From Clostridia bacterium (lineage in GTDB: Bacteria; Bacillota; Clostridia; Oscillospirales; Acutalibacteraceae), in NCBI GenBank assembly GCA_017435865.1, contig JAFSEF010000051.1, forward strand, positions 33,940 through 97,939: a DNA stretch of 64,000 bases. The letters are read 5' to 3'. Every line of letters starts with the position of its first letter. The stretch's first letter is position 1. Of the stretch, positions 16,089-24,886 are shown piece by piece. Position numbers and translations under genes: made by a program. A model generated the notes under the pieces. That model had not been told where the DNA came from. It saw only the letters and a program-made list of their open reading frames with translations, and made no database searches.

Positions 16089-16210
16089 ACTTTATGGAAA
16101 CTGCGTTTCCATAAAGTAAAAAATATTGTATGTCCCTCCGAACGCACGCTTCACGTGCTCGGAGATGGACGAATCGAAAACGGTCGCCGCGTTACGGCGA
16201 AGCCGTTTTC
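16083..16210. repeat. cluster of three consecutive palindromes
   Basis: First, a near-perfect palindrome has 19-base arms around TGC (16083-16123; TTTTTTACTTTATGGAAAC and its complement). Second, GTCC-TCCGA-GCACG pairs with CGTGC-TCGGA-GGAC (16132-16170). Third, GAAAACGG-CGCCG pairs with CGGCG-CCGTTTTC (16176-16210), ending exactly at the UPF0178 stop. None has a T run in a useful place. It may be a miniature mobile or REP-like element; no target duplication is evident. Confidence 0.6.
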
Positions 16211-16657
16211 TTATGCAGTCAAATCTTTTAACAGTTTTTCAAAAGCAATCGCAAAATGTTCATCGTCATCTTTTGAACGTTTTCGCGGTCCTTTTAAGTG
16301 GTGTTTTGTATTGCTTCTTCTTAATTTTGCACCGGCTGCCCGTTCAAACAAAAGTCGATCAATGTTGTCATCCGTAAACAGCATACCGCTTTGATGTATG
16401 CAAAAACAACCTTTTCCGAGTGCCATGGCAGCAACACCATAGTCTTGTGTAATGACAATATCTCCTTTGTTACAGCGGTTGATCAGTGCAATGTCAACCG
16501 CATCTTTTCCCGCACCGACAGTGACAACAAGTGAAATCTCCGATTGCAGCACATGGTTTGTGTCACACAAAAGCACACAGGGAATGCCGTATTGATGTGC
16601 AATGTGTTCGGCAATCCGTGTAACGGGACAGGCATCAGCATCAATGAAAACGGTCAT
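16211..16657 (-). CDS. UPF0178 (YaiI/YqxD, DUF188) family protein
   Basis: This 148-residue protein follows the family pattern: FIDADACPV at the N-terminus, VVTVGAGKDAVD, DIVITQDYGVA, and the basic C-terminal block LRRSNTKHHLKGPRKRSKDD. The fold is PIN-like, with conserved Asp residues that suggest metal-dependent nuclease activity, although the family has no settled function. The start is taken as the ATG at 16657, which overlaps the upstream stop as ATGA and begins at the conserved MTVFIDADACP. Seven additional upstream codons are open but belong to the neighbour. It is coupled to the sialidase-like gene. Confidence 0.88.
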   Translation of the reverse strand: MTVFIDADACPVTRIAEHIAHQYGIPCVLLCDTNHVLQSEISLVVTVGAGKDAVDIALINRCNKGDIVITQDYGVAAMALGKGCFCIHQSGMLFTDDNIDRLLFERAAGAKLRRSNTKHHLKGPRKRSKDDDEHFAIAFEKLLKDLTA

Positions 16658-17625
16658 GATTCGGGAGTAATCTCCCAATAGGCGACACGTTCACGCAGGT
16701 GCGTGTAGGTCAGGTATAATTTGTCATCCTTGCAGGTGATGGCAGGGTAGGAGTATTCCCCTTTGTTGACTTCGAGATTGATAACATCTTTGAATGTTTC
16801 ACCGTCATCTGTTGAAACAGCCAGTGTCAGGGGGTAACGATCTCCCCAGTTTTTGCTGACAGGATTATACAGCAGCCACAATCTGCCTTTGGAGTCCTGT
16901 ACAAGGTCAAGTCCTGAATTGTTGTTCGGCAGGGAAGTTCTGTACGGTTTGCACCAGGTGATACCGAGATCATCCGAATCACTGCGGTAAACAGCTCCCT
17001 GGTTGGTGCGTAATAAGCAATGAACGCTCTGGTCTTCACTTTGCCAGAGTGTCGGCTGAATCATCTGTACCCAGCTTCTTTTGTATTTGGGTCTTTCCAT
17101 AGGTGTCTGCTTTTCCCATGTCAGACCGTCATCTTCGGATCTGTCGATAAACGGAATCCACATTTTGTTCTGTTCCGTTGAAGCAGGAGCCAGTACGGTG
17201 CCGTCCTGCAGGCGGATACACTTATTTTTGACGGGACCTCTGCCGCCGCTTGTGTCACCGGGGACAAGTTCCTGCGGTGCACTCCATGTGCGTCCGTTGT
17301 CTTCTGAAATAACAAATTTTGTCAGCCAATGCGGAATGGTCTGACCGAATTTGTAATACAGGATGATATTCCCGTTCTCCTGCAGATGCAGAACAGGATT
17401 CCAATGTGCTGTGTCCCGTTCGTCTGAAATGCGGACAGGTTCGGACCAGACACCGTCTTTGCGGATGCTTGACCAGATACCGACATCGTCAGCACCTTCA
17501 CGCTGTCCTGCAAACCATGCACACAGGACCGAACCGTCAGGCAACGGCAATACGGTGGATGCGTGGCAGGACGGAGCCTGCGTATTGAAAAGGAAAACAT
17601 ATTCTTTTTTTGCTTCACAAATCAC
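16654..17625 (-). CDS. sialidase-like (BNR repeat) protein
   Basis: This protein of about 323 residues has the six-bladed sialidase fold. Asp-box-like repeats are visible (SEDNGRTW, SEDDGLTW, SDDLGITW, STDDGETF), along with the family segments HASTVLPLPDGSVLCAWFAG, GRGPVKNKCIRLQDGT and NNNSGLDLVQDSKGR. Proteins of the BNR_2 group are annotated as exo-alpha-sialidases but include other glycan-cleaving or binding members. There is no signal peptide. GTG 17625 is preferred over GTG 17634, because AAAGGG lies at a workable distance from the former and overlaps the latter. It is cotranscribed with the UPF0178 gene. Confidence 0.78.
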   Translation of the reverse strand: MICEAKKEYVFLFNTQAPSCHASTVLPLPDGSVLCAWFAGQREGADDVGIWSSIRKDGVWSEPVRISDERDTAHWNPVLHLQENGNIILYYKFGQTIPHWLTKFVISEDNGRTWSAPQELVPGDTSGGRGPVKNKCIRLQDGTVLAPASTEQNKMWIPFIDRSEDDGLTWEKQTPMERPKYKRSWVQMIQPTLWQSEDQSVHCLLRTNQGAVYRSDSDDLGITWCKPYRTSLPNNNSGLDLVQDSKGRLWLLYNPVSKNWGDRYPLTLAVSTDDGETFKDVINLEVNKGEYSYPAITCKDDKLYLTYTHLRERVAYWEITPES

Positions 17626-17698
17626 TTGAATCACCCTTTCTTTTAAATTATTATATCATAATACAGCTTGTTCCGTCAATGCTAAAATGAAACGGTGC

Positions 17699-17727
17699 TT
17701 GCATTCGTTTTTCAATAAGAGTATAAT
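17699..17727 (+). promoter_or_regulatory. sigma-A promoter of the oligopeptidase gene
   Basis: TTGCAT (17699-17704), 17 bases, TATAAT (17722-17727), 22 bases before the start. Confidence 0.75.
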
Positions 17728-17749
17728 GTATTTTTAAGGAGTGATATAC

Positions 17750-19426
17750 ATGAAATTTTCCGAAATGAAATATGAACGAGTGGATATCAAGGAATTGTCA
17801 TGTGCTTATGATCAGCTGACCGAACAGGTGAAAAATGCTGAAAAAGCAGAAACCGTTTTTGCAGCTTTCGAAGAACATGAAAAGCTTTCAAGTCATGCCG
17901 AAACCATGATAACCCTGACATACATCCGTCATTCAATTGATACAACCGACGCTTTTTATGAAGCAGAAAATGATTTTTATGATGAAAATTCTCCTTTTCT
18001 GACAGAGAAGTTGAGTGCTTTTCAGGAAGCATTGCTTGCAAGCAGATTTTTACCGATGCTGAAAGAAAAATACGGCGAATTGATGTTTGTCAATGCAGAG
18101 CTTGAAAACAAAGCATTCAAACCGTCCATTGTGTCGCTTTTGCAGGAAGAAAACAAGCTTTGCAGCCGTTATGCAAAACTTGTTGCATCAGCAAAAATTG
18201 CTTTTGACGGCAAGGAACTGACCCTGTCCGAATTGTCTCCTTATAAGAAGAATGCAGACCGCAATGTCCGAAAAGCAGCTTTTGAAGCCGATGCAGCCTT
18301 TTATAAATCCCATGCAGATGAACTCGATGAAATCTATGACAGCCTGATTGCCGTTCGTACAAAAATTGCAAACGAACTCGGTTTTGATTCATTCACAAAA
18401 GTTGCCTACCTTCGTCTGAAAAGAAACTGTTACAATCCCGATATGGTGCAGAAGTTCCGCAATGCCGTAAAAACGGAAATTGTACCGCTTTGTGAAAAAC
18501 TGACACAGTTGCAAAAAGAACGCATCGGTATTGACGCACTGCATTATTATGATCTTGATTTTCTGTTCCCCGAAGGCAATCCCCGTCCTGTCGGTACCGC
18601 ACAGGATATTCTTGCGGCAGGCAGAAAAATGTACGAAGAAATGTCCCCCGAAACAGCAGAATTCGTTGCAGAGCTTTATGACAATGAGTTGCTTGATGTG
18701 TTGTCCCGCAAAGGCAAGCAGGTCGGCGGTTACTGTACGTTTTTACCCGATTACAAAGCATCTTTCATCTTCTCAAACTTCAACGGCACAGCGGATGACG
18801 TTGAGGTGTTGACCCATGAAGCGGGTCATGCTTTTGCAGGTTGGCTTGCAAAAGATTTTGAAGTGCGTGAAAACATGGATCCTACCATGGAATCCTGCGA
18901 GTGCCACTCAATGTCCATGGAATTTTTTGCATGGAAATGGTTGCACCTGTTTTACGGTGACAGAACACCTGTTGCAAAACTTGCACATCTTGAAGGCTGT
19001 GTCCGTTTTATTCCTTACGGCTGTATGGTTGATGAGTTCCAGCATATTGTGTATGACAATCCCGGACTTACAAAAGAGCAACGCCATGAAGCATGGGAAA
19101 AACTCGAACAGCAATACCGTCCTTTCTGTGACCGCAGCGATCTTGCGTTTTACGGTGAAGGAAGAGGTTGGCAAAGACAGCATCACATTTACGAGCTTCC
19201 GTTCTATTATATTGACTATTGTCTTGCTCAGACCGTCGCACTTACTTTCTGGGCATTGATGAATGAAAACGGGGAAGATGCATGGTCTCGTTATCTCGCT
19301 TTTGCAAAACAGGGCGGCAAGCAGACATTTGTTGATCTTTGCAAAACGGCAGACGTGCAGAATCCGTTTGAGGACGGTGTTCTTGCTAAAATTGTTGCAA
19401 CTGCCATGCGTTTTTTGGAGAAATAA
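17750..19426 (+). CDS. M3 family oligoendopeptidase (PepF type)
   Basis: This 558-residue zinc metallopeptidase degrades cytoplasmic oligopeptides. The active site HEAGHAF is near residue 360, with the third zinc ligand expected in MESCECHSMSMEFF about 28 residues later. The C-terminal GRGWQRQHHIYELPFYYIDYCLAQ is the typical M3B substrate-binding segment. ATG 17750 lies 8 bases after AAGGAG; the GTG at 17741 is inside that ribosome site and is rejected. It is monocistronic, with its own promoter. Confidence 0.94.
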   Translation: MKFSEMKYERVDIKELSCAYDQLTEQVKNAEKAETVFAAFEEHEKLSSHAETMITLTYIRHSIDTTDAFYEAENDFYDENSPFLTEKLSAFQEALLASRFLPMLKEKYGELMFVNAELENKAFKPSIVSLLQEENKLCSRYAKLVASAKIAFDGKELTLSELSPYKKNADRNVRKAAFEADAAFYKSHADELDEIYDSLIAVRTKIANELGFDSFTKVAYLRLKRNCYNPDMVQKFRNAVKTEIVPLCEKLTQLQKERIGIDALHYYDLDFLFPEGNPRPVGTAQDILAAGRKMYEEMSPETAEFVAELYDNELLDVLSRKGKQVGGYCTFLPDYKASFIFSNFNGTADDVEVLTHEAGHAFAGWLAKDFEVRENMDPTMESCECHSMSMEFFAWKWLHLFYGDRTPVAKLAHLEGCVRFIPYGCMVDEFQHIVYDNPGLTKEQRHEAWEKLEQQYRPFCDRSDLAFYGEGRGWQRQHHIYELPFYYIDYCLAQTVALTFWALMNENGEDAWSRYLAFAKQGGKQTFVDLCKTADVQNPFEDGVLAKIVATAMRFLEK

Positions 19427-19438
19427 AGTGCAGAACTC

Positions 19439-19466
19439 TTGCAATTGGCAAGAAACGTGCTAAAAT
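19439..19466 (+). promoter_or_regulatory. probable promoter of the metal-chaperone pair
   Basis: TTGCAA (19439-19444), 16 bases, TAAAAT (19461-19466). No Zur-box-like palindrome is seen nearby. Confidence 0.45.
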
Positions 19467-19501
19467 AATAAAACAGAAAATGAATCAAAGGATCTGATAC
19501 A

Positions 19502-20743
19502 ATGACTAAAATTGATATTTATTCCGGTTTTCTCGGTGCCGGCAAGACCACACTCATCCGCAAAATGCTCAATGAAGCGTATGCAGGTGAAAAACTTGTT
19601 CTTATTGAAAATGAATTCGGTGAAATCGGTATCGACGGCGGATTTCTGCAGGATGCCGGCATTGAAATCCGAGAGATGAATTCAGGTTGCATCTGCTGCT
19701 CTCTTGTCGGTGACTTCGGTGAAGCACTCAAAAAAGTGGTGGATGAATACAACCCCGACCGTATTATTATTGAACCCTCCGGTGTCGGCAAATTGTCCGA
19801 TGTCATCCGTGCCGTACGTGACAATGCACAGGTCGGCATGGAACTGAATGCTTTCACAACCGTTGTGGATGCAGGCAAAGCAAAAATGTACATGAAGAAC
19901 TTCGGTGAATTCTTCAATGATCAGATTGAGCACGCAGGTACCATTGTCATGAGTCATGCTGACTCCGTCAGTGCCGAAAAGCTCGAAACTGCGGTTTCCC
20001 TTGTGCGTTCTCATAATGAAGATGCAGTTATCATCACAACCCCCATTGCACAGCTTGACGGCAAAACACTGCTCGAAGCCATTGAACGCAGAGATTCCCT
20101 GCAGGCTGCTGTTGAGCATCTTATGCATGAAGAACATCACCACCACCATCACCATGAACACGATGAAGATTGCGACTGCGGTTGCCACGATCACGACCAT
20201 GAACATCATCACCACCATGAACACGATGAAGATTGTGATTGCGGTTGCCACGATCATGACCATGAACATCATCATCACCATGATCACGATGAAGATTGCG
20301 ACTGCGGCTGCCACGATCATGAGCATGAACATCATCACCATGATCACGATGAAGATTGCGATTGCGGTTGCCTTGACCATGAGCATGAACACCATCACCA
20401 CCACGAACATGATGAACACTGCACCTGCGGTTGTCATGATCACGATCATCACCATCATCACGCTGATGAAGTGTTCACTTCCTGGGGCAGAGAAACCACA
20501 AAAACTTTTACGGAAGAAGAACTCAGAAATGCTCTGGACGAACTCTGTGATGAAGGCAAATACGGCATCATTTTGCGTGCCAAGGGCATTGTTGCAGGTG
20601 CCGACGGTAAATGGCTGCATTTTGACTATGTACCCGGTGAAGGGGATGTCCGTACGGGTGCAGCAGGCATCATTGGCAGACTCTGTGTTATCGGTTCAAA
20701 GCTGCATGAAGGTGCTCTTTCCTTGTTGTTTGGGGTGAACTGA
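19502..20743 (+). CDS. CobW/ZNG1-family metallochaperone GTPase with His-rich repeats
   Basis: This 413-residue G3E GTPase has Walker A GFLGAGKTT (9-17), the metal-binding motif CICC (63-66), Walker B IIEPSGVG, and a guanine-specificity-type SHAD (151-154). Between the GTPase domain and the C-terminal CobW_C domain lies an insert of about 115 residues (about 210-325) with five tandem units of about 21 residues (pattern HDEDCDCGCHDHDHEHHHHH). Family members hand zinc, cobalt or nickel to client enzymes, and the insert should store or sense many metal ions. The downstream gene starts one base after the stop, so the two are one operon. Confidence 0.9.
   Translation: MTKIDIYSGFLGAGKTTLIRKMLNEAYAGEKLVLIENEFGEIGIDGGFLQDAGIEIREMNSGCICCSLVGDFGEALKKVVDEYNPDRIIIEPSGVGKLSDVIRAVRDNAQVGMELNAFTTVVDAGKAKMYMKNFGEFFNDQIEHAGTIVMSHADSVSAEKLETAVSLVRSHNEDAVIITTPIAQLDGKTLLEAIERRDSLQAAVEHLMHEEHHHHHHHEHDEDCDCGCHDHDHEHHHHHEHDEDCDCGCHDHDHEHHHHHDHDEDCDCGCHDHEHEHHHHDHDEDCDCGCLDHEHEHHHHHEHDEHCTCGCHDHDHHHHHADEVFTSWGRETTKTFTEEELRNALDELCDEGKYGIILRAKGIVAGADGKWLHFDYVPGEGDVRTGAAGIIGRLCVIGSKLHEGALSLLFGVN
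20129..20462 (+). repeat. five in-frame 57-63 bp repeats coding for His/Asp/Cys units
   Basis: The repeat period is about 63 bases (21 codons), with unit lengths 21, 21, 20, 21 and 19 codons. The DNA copies are close to identical apart from CAC/CAT and GAA/GAT changes, so copy number could vary by slippage. Confidence 0.85.
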
Positions 20744-20744
20744 A

Positions 20745-21704
20745 ATGGCACAGAATAAAGAATTTCCCGTCTATTTGTTTACCGGTTTTCTTGAAAGCGG
20801 AAAAACATTGTTTTTGCAGGATACTTTGCAGGACAAGCGTGTCAATTCCGGCGAAAAGACGTTGCTGCTTGTGTGTGAAGAGGGTGAAGAAGAGTACGAT
20901 GCCACCCGTTTCAGCTCTCCGAATGTCTACAAGCGTGTGATTGAAGACAAAGATGACCTGACGGAAGAGAATTTGTCCCGTTTTGTACGTGAAACAGGGG
21001 CTGTGCGTGCCTTTGTTGAATACAACGGTATGTGGATGTTGCAGGACTTTTACGATGCAATGCCCGAAAACTGGATTCCGTATCAGAATATGCTCTTCTT
21101 TGACAGCCGCACGATCGTCAATTACAATGCCAATATGCGTTCGCTTGTGTTCGATAAACTGCAGAATGCAGACAGCATTATCTTTAACCGTGTCCCGAAC
21201 GGATCGGATATCATGCCTTATCATAAAATCGTTCGCGGTGTCAGCCGCCGTGCCGAAATTGTTTATGAATTTGAAGACGGTCATATTCAACCCGATGAAA
21301 TCGTTGATCCGATGCCGTTTGATATCAATGCTCCTGTGATTGAACTGGAGGACCGCGATTATGCATTGTGGTATCAGGATATCACAGAGGATATGAAAAA
21401 ATATGACGGCAAGACAATCCGTTTCAAAGGTGTTTGTGCAACGAATCCGAAATTCCCCGATAAAATGTTTGTCACGGGACGTCATGTGATGACTTGCTGT
21501 GCTGATGACATTGCTTATTGCGGCTTTGTCACAAAATGGGCCAATGCCGACAAAATTGAGAATGCACAGTGGATCATGCTGACAGCAAAAATCGATATCC
21601 GTTTCAGCCGTCTGTACGGCAGACGCGGACCGATTCTCAACTGTATTTCCGCAGAACCCTGTGAACCGCTGACAGGGGATGACCGTGTCGCTTCGTTCTA
21701 TTGA
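20745..21704 (+). CDS. CobW-like protein fused to a YcgQ/TIGR03943-type C-terminus
   Basis: This 319-residue protein begins like a CobW GTPase (YLFTGFLESGKT, a P-loop with Glu-Ser in place of Gly-Ala) but lacks the CxCC motif of its neighbour. From about residue 220 it matches the conserved tail of YcgQ-type proteins: DGKTIRFKGVC, then FVTGRHVMTCCADDIAYCGFV and an ending rich in Cys/Arg. YcgQ is normally a membrane protein paired with a YcgR permease and, in Bacillus, grouped with the CobW protein YciC under Zur. The fusion therefore points to zinc handling. It is directly cotranscribed with the CobW gene. Confidence 0.75.
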   Translation: MAQNKEFPVYLFTGFLESGKTLFLQDTLQDKRVNSGEKTLLLVCEEGEEEYDATRFSSPNVYKRVIEDKDDLTEENLSRFVRETGAVRAFVEYNGMWMLQDFYDAMPENWIPYQNMLFFDSRTIVNYNANMRSLVFDKLQNADSIIFNRVPNGSDIMPYHKIVRGVSRRAEIVYEFEDGHIQPDEIVDPMPFDINAPVIELEDRDYALWYQDITEDMKKYDGKTIRFKGVCATNPKFPDKMFVTGRHVMTCCADDIAYCGFVTKWANADKIENAQWIMLTAKIDIRFSRLYGRRGPILNCISAEPCEPLTGDDRVASFY

Positions 21705-21714
21705 TATGGAAAAT

Positions 21715-21755
21715 ACAACAGCCTGTTGCTTGCGATTGCAACAGGCTGTTTTCGT
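21715..21755. terminator. bidirectional terminator
   Basis: AACAGCCTGTTGC pairs with GCAACAGGCTGTT around TTGCGATT and is followed by TTCGT. It lies between the metal operon and the convergent CorC-like gene. Confidence 0.8.
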
Positions 21756-21759
21756 GCAA

Positions 21760-23220
21760 TTATTGATTTTTATCCGTATCTTTGTCGCGTCTGAGTCTGT
21801 CAAACGGTTTTTCTTCGGGTTCTTCGGGTTCTTCCTTTGGCAGAATCTCAATTCTGACTTCGCATATTCTGCGATCTTCCACTTGCGTTACGGTGAAACG
21901 TAAGTTTTCATAATCAAAGGTTTCGCCGCCCACGGGCAGAGTCTTGAGCTGGAACAGGACAAAGCCTGCAACCGTGTCATAATCCCCTTCAGGAATTTCA
22001 ACTCCGACAAGATCGTCAACTTCATCAATCGCTGTGCTGCCGTCCACGTTGAAAGTGGTTTCGTCAATCTGATTGATTTCTTCTTCCTCGTCATCGTCAT
22101 ATTCATCGCGGATATTACCGACGATGGATTCAAGCAAATCTTCCAGTGTCACAATGCCAGCCGTACCGCCGTATTCATCGACCACAACGGCAATCTGAAT
22201 ACGCTGATCGGTCATTTCCCGGAACAGACCGCCACAGGGTTTGCTTTCGGGGACAAAGAATGCTTCACGCATGACCTGACGTGGTGTGATGCCCTGCGGC
22301 AAAGAGCCTGCAATGTATTTGATCAGGTCCTTGACATAAAGGATACCGATGATGGAATCAAGGTCGTCTTCATAAACGGGAATACGGGAGTAACCGCTTT
22401 CAACGAGTGTTTCACGCAAGAATTCATCAAGGGGTTCGTCTGCACTCACGCAGGTAAGGTCAACTCGGTGTGTCATGATGTCAGCTGCGTTGATATCGTC
22501 AAACTCAAAAATGTTATTGATCATATCACGCTGCAGGTCTTCGAGAACGCCTTTTTCTTCACCGACATCGACCATCATTTTGATTTCTTCTTCTGTTACG
22601 GACTCTTCGTCAGCGTTCGGATCCACGCCGAAAATACGTGCAACAAGGTTTGTGGAAAAGGCAAGCACCTTTACAAACGGTTTGGTGACTTTTGCAATCA
22701 CAACCAGAATACCGATCACTTTGAAAGATACCTTTTCGGCATAAATCATGCCGATTCGTTTCGGGGCAAGTTCACCGAGGACGAGTGAGAAATAAGAAAT
22801 GACAATGGTGATGAGAATCATCAATACGCTGTCAATCAAGGACGGACTCAGAGACGGAAGTGCTGCTTGCACAAAAGGACTCAGCAGCGGAACGAAAGAA
22901 GATGCCGCCGTTGCACTTGTCAGAAAACCTGCAAGTGTGACGCCGATCTGAATGGTGGAAAGAAACTGAGAAGAATTTTCTGTCAGCTTGTGCACTTGCT
23001 TTGCTTTTTTGTGGCCTTCTTCAGCCATGCGTTCAATCTTTGTGTCATTCAGAGAAATAATCGCGATCTCGGACATGGCAAAGAATGCATTGACAAGAAT
23101 CAGCAAAAACAAAACAACCAGCTTTGAGAGAATTTCTCCGCCTACTCCTGAAGTATCAGCAATTGTCTGCACTTCGGCAGCGGCAGTCAGTAAGGTCCAC
23201 GATCGTATAGGAACGTCCAT
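21760..23220 (-). CDS. hemolysin-C/CorC family protein (DUF21-CBS-CorC_HlyC)
   Basis: This 486-residue protein has an N-terminal signal-anchor region, a DUF21/CNNM membrane domain of about four helices (about 30-190), two CBS domains (about 215-340; MTHRVDLTCVSADEPLDEF, FVPESKPCGGLF), and a C-terminal transporter-associated CorC_HlyC domain (about 375-460). The tail is acidic then basic. Family members are linked to magnesium or cobalt efflux and ion homeostasis. Strand and terminator place it as a separate unit, convergent with the CobW pair. Confidence 0.92.
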   Translation of the reverse strand: MDVPIRSWTLLTAAAEVQTIADTSGVGGEILSKLVVLFLLILVNAFFAMSEIAIISLNDTKIERMAEEGHKKAKQVHKLTENSSQFLSTIQIGVTLAGFLTSATAASSFVPLLSPFVQAALPSLSPSLIDSVLMILITIVISYFSLVLGELAPKRIGMIYAEKVSFKVIGILVVIAKVTKPFVKVLAFSTNLVARIFGVDPNADEESVTEEEIKMMVDVGEEKGVLEDLQRDMINNIFEFDDINAADIMTHRVDLTCVSADEPLDEFLRETLVESGYSRIPVYEDDLDSIIGILYVKDLIKYIAGSLPQGITPRQVMREAFFVPESKPCGGLFREMTDQRIQIAVVVDEYGGTAGIVTLEDLLESIVGNIRDEYDDDEEEEINQIDETTFNVDGSTAIDEVDDLVGVEIPEGDYDTVAGFVLFQLKTLPVGGETFDYENLRFTVTQVEDRRICEVRIEILPKEEPEEPEEKPFDRLRRDKDTDKNQ

Positions 23221-23292
23221 TTTCGGCGTTCTCCTTTCAAATATATATTTGGATTAAGTATAATCAATATTGTTTATTTTGTCAATATATAT

Positions 23293-23553
23293 TTAAAAAG
23301 TGAACACACATTCTCCGAGAAGAAGGAAAATGACCCCCGGAATCCCGCCAAAAACACTGATTGTCACTGTAAATAAATTCAACGGTAAGCTGACAGGGAA
23401 AAACAAGCCTATGAAGCGTACTGCAAACAATGCACAACAACCCAATGCGGCACTTGTGCCGATTCCTTTCAAAAGATATTTTTGTTTTTTTAATCCGAAC
23501 AGGATGTTTGCCAACCCGAAAACAAGAAGCAGCTGGAATAATCTGACCGTCAT
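23293..23553 (-). CDS. bofA: BofA-like pro-sigma-K processing inhibitor
   Basis: This 86-residue membrane protein has three hydrophobic segments and ends with the family signature PLNLFTVTISVFGGIPGVIFLLL. In Bacillus, BofA sits in the outer forespore membrane with SpoIVFA and blocks the SpoIVFB protease until engulfment signals arrive. Its presence suggests an endospore-forming ancestry. Some non-sporulating Clostridia also keep it, so this is not proof of sporulation. It lies 72 bases upstream (on the same strand) of the CorC-like gene. Confidence 0.8.
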   Translation of the reverse strand: MTVRLFQLLLVFGLANILFGLKKQKYLLKGIGTSAALGCCALFAVRFIGLFFPVSLPLNLFTVTISVFGGIPGVIFLLLGECVFTF

Positions 23554-23672
23554 TGTATCACCTCTAACAAAATGTATTCTTGTACATTCGGTGAATATGC
23601 CGAAAATGAAAAGACTTCCTCAACTGCGTTTATTTGTGCACTTTACGCCGTATAATAAAATGGGTGATCATA

Positions 23673-23861
23673 ATGAAAAAGCACTGTAAATCCTATGAAC
23701 AGTATTGTTGTATTCTTGAAAAAAATATCGTTATGGAAGAGACCGTGTATCACAACGGTACAAAGAGTGTTGTCTGCACAAGCCTGCCGTATTGTAACCG
23801 CTCCGGCGGATGCAAAAATGCTGTCCTGCGAAGACTTTGGGAAGAACTCGCTGCGGATTGA
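23673..23861 (+). CDS. small cysteine-rich protein (62 aa)
   Basis: ATG 23673 follows a GGGTGAT site; the longer frame upstream overlaps the promoter region (TATAAT at 23651-23656). The protein has seven cysteines (KKHCKSYEQYCC..., VVCTSLPYCNRSGGC) spaced as in small metal-binding proteins, and a basic C-terminal helix. No family is recognised. The stop codon overlaps the -35 of the manA promoter, so the two genes are transcribed separately or by read-through. Confidence 0.6.
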   Translation: MKKHCKSYEQYCCILEKNIVMEETVYHNGTKSVVCTSLPYCNRSGGCKNAVLRRLWEELAAD

Positions 23862-23886
23862 CAAAAAATACAAAATAGGGTATACT
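23858..23886 (+). promoter_or_regulatory. consensus sigma-A promoter of manA
   Basis: TTGACA (23858-23863), 17 bases, TATACT (23881-23886), 35 bases before the start. Confidence 0.85.
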
Positions 23887-23920
23887 CTTTGAAGATTCTA
23901 TAAAGGCAGGAAGTGTATAT

Positions 23921-24883
23921 ATGGAAATTCTCAATCTCAGACCGGCTCTGAAAGAAATCATCTGGGGCGGTAACCGCATGAAAGAACAGTACGGTTTTCA
24001 GACGGATGCTGCCAATATTGCAGAAGCATGGATGTTGTCTGCACACAAGGATGGACCGAGTGTTGTTGTCGGCGGTGAAGATGACGGACTGACATTGTTG
24101 CAGGCTGTCGAAAAACACGGCAAGGAAGTGCTCGGAACCAAATGTGCATCTCTGCCCGATTTTCCTTTGCTTGTCAAATTCATTGATGCAAGAGATCGTC
24201 TGTCTGTGCAGGTGCATCCCGAAAATGAATATGCCCGCCGTGTTGAAAATGAAAACGGAAAAACGGAAGCCTGGTACATTCTTGATTGTGATGAAGGTGC
24301 CGAGCTGATTTACGGCTTCAACGGTGATTTGACAAAAGAGGAATGCCGCAATGCTATTGAACAGGGAACACTTCTTGAAAAATGCAACCGTGTTGCCGTA
24401 AAACCCGGTGATGTTTGCTTTATTCCTGCCGGTACCTTGCATGCAATCGGAGCAGGTATTCTGCTTGCGGAAGTGCAGCAGAGCTCTAATGTTACATACA
24501 GAGTTTTTGACTACAATCGTGTCGGCAAAGACGGTAAACAGCGTGAGCTGCACGTTGACAAGGCACTGGATGTTGTACATCTTAACAAGCCTTCCCGTGA
24601 TTTTTCTGCACAGGGTGCTGTCGAAAAGATTGACGGCGGCACTTGTCAGCTTCTTGCGGGATGTGAATATTTCTCCATGCATGCACTGGTCATTGACGGC
24701 GAATGCAGCCGTATTGCAGATGAAACTTCCTTTGTCAGCATCCTTGTTACGGACGGCAGCGGTACACTGACCGACGGAAAACAAACACTGGATGTAAAAA
24801 AAGGATCGTGTTTCTTTATTCCGGCAAATCACGGCAGTTTTACCCTTGCGGGAAATCTGAAAGCTGTTGAAATCAGAGTATAA
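23921..24883 (+). CDS. manA: mannose-6-phosphate isomerase, class I
   Basis: This 320-residue cupin enzyme interconverts mannose 6-phosphate and fructose 6-phosphate. The zinc-site segment LSVQVHPENEYA (about 97-108), the following EAWYIL, and GTLHAIGAGILLAEVQQSSNVTYRVFDYNRVG (about 171-200) are the standard family landmarks, and the length fits the short Firmicute form. It gives the mannose released by the GH125/GH38 enzymes an entry into glycolysis once phosphorylated. It is the first gene of an operon with the ABC-F gene three bases downstream. Confidence 0.93.
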   Translation: MEILNLRPALKEIIWGGNRMKEQYGFQTDAANIAEAWMLSAHKDGPSVVVGGEDDGLTLLQAVEKHGKEVLGTKCASLPDFPLLVKFIDARDRLSVQVHPENEYARRVENENGKTEAWYILDCDEGAELIYGFNGDLTKEECRNAIEQGTLLEKCNRVAVKPGDVCFIPAGTLHAIGAGILLAEVQQSSNVTYRVFDYNRVGKDGKQRELHVDKALDVVHLNKPSRDFSAQGAVEKIDGGTCQLLAGCEYFSMHALVIDGECSRIADETSFVSILVTDGSGTLTDGKQTLDVKKGSCFFIPANHGSFTLAGNLKAVEIRV

Positions 24884-24886
24884 ATT

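Noticed and set aside
19427-19501. Zur box upstream of the CobW gene
   Set aside because: No ATCGTAAT-type inverted repeat is present. Zinc control remains an inference from the gene content only.
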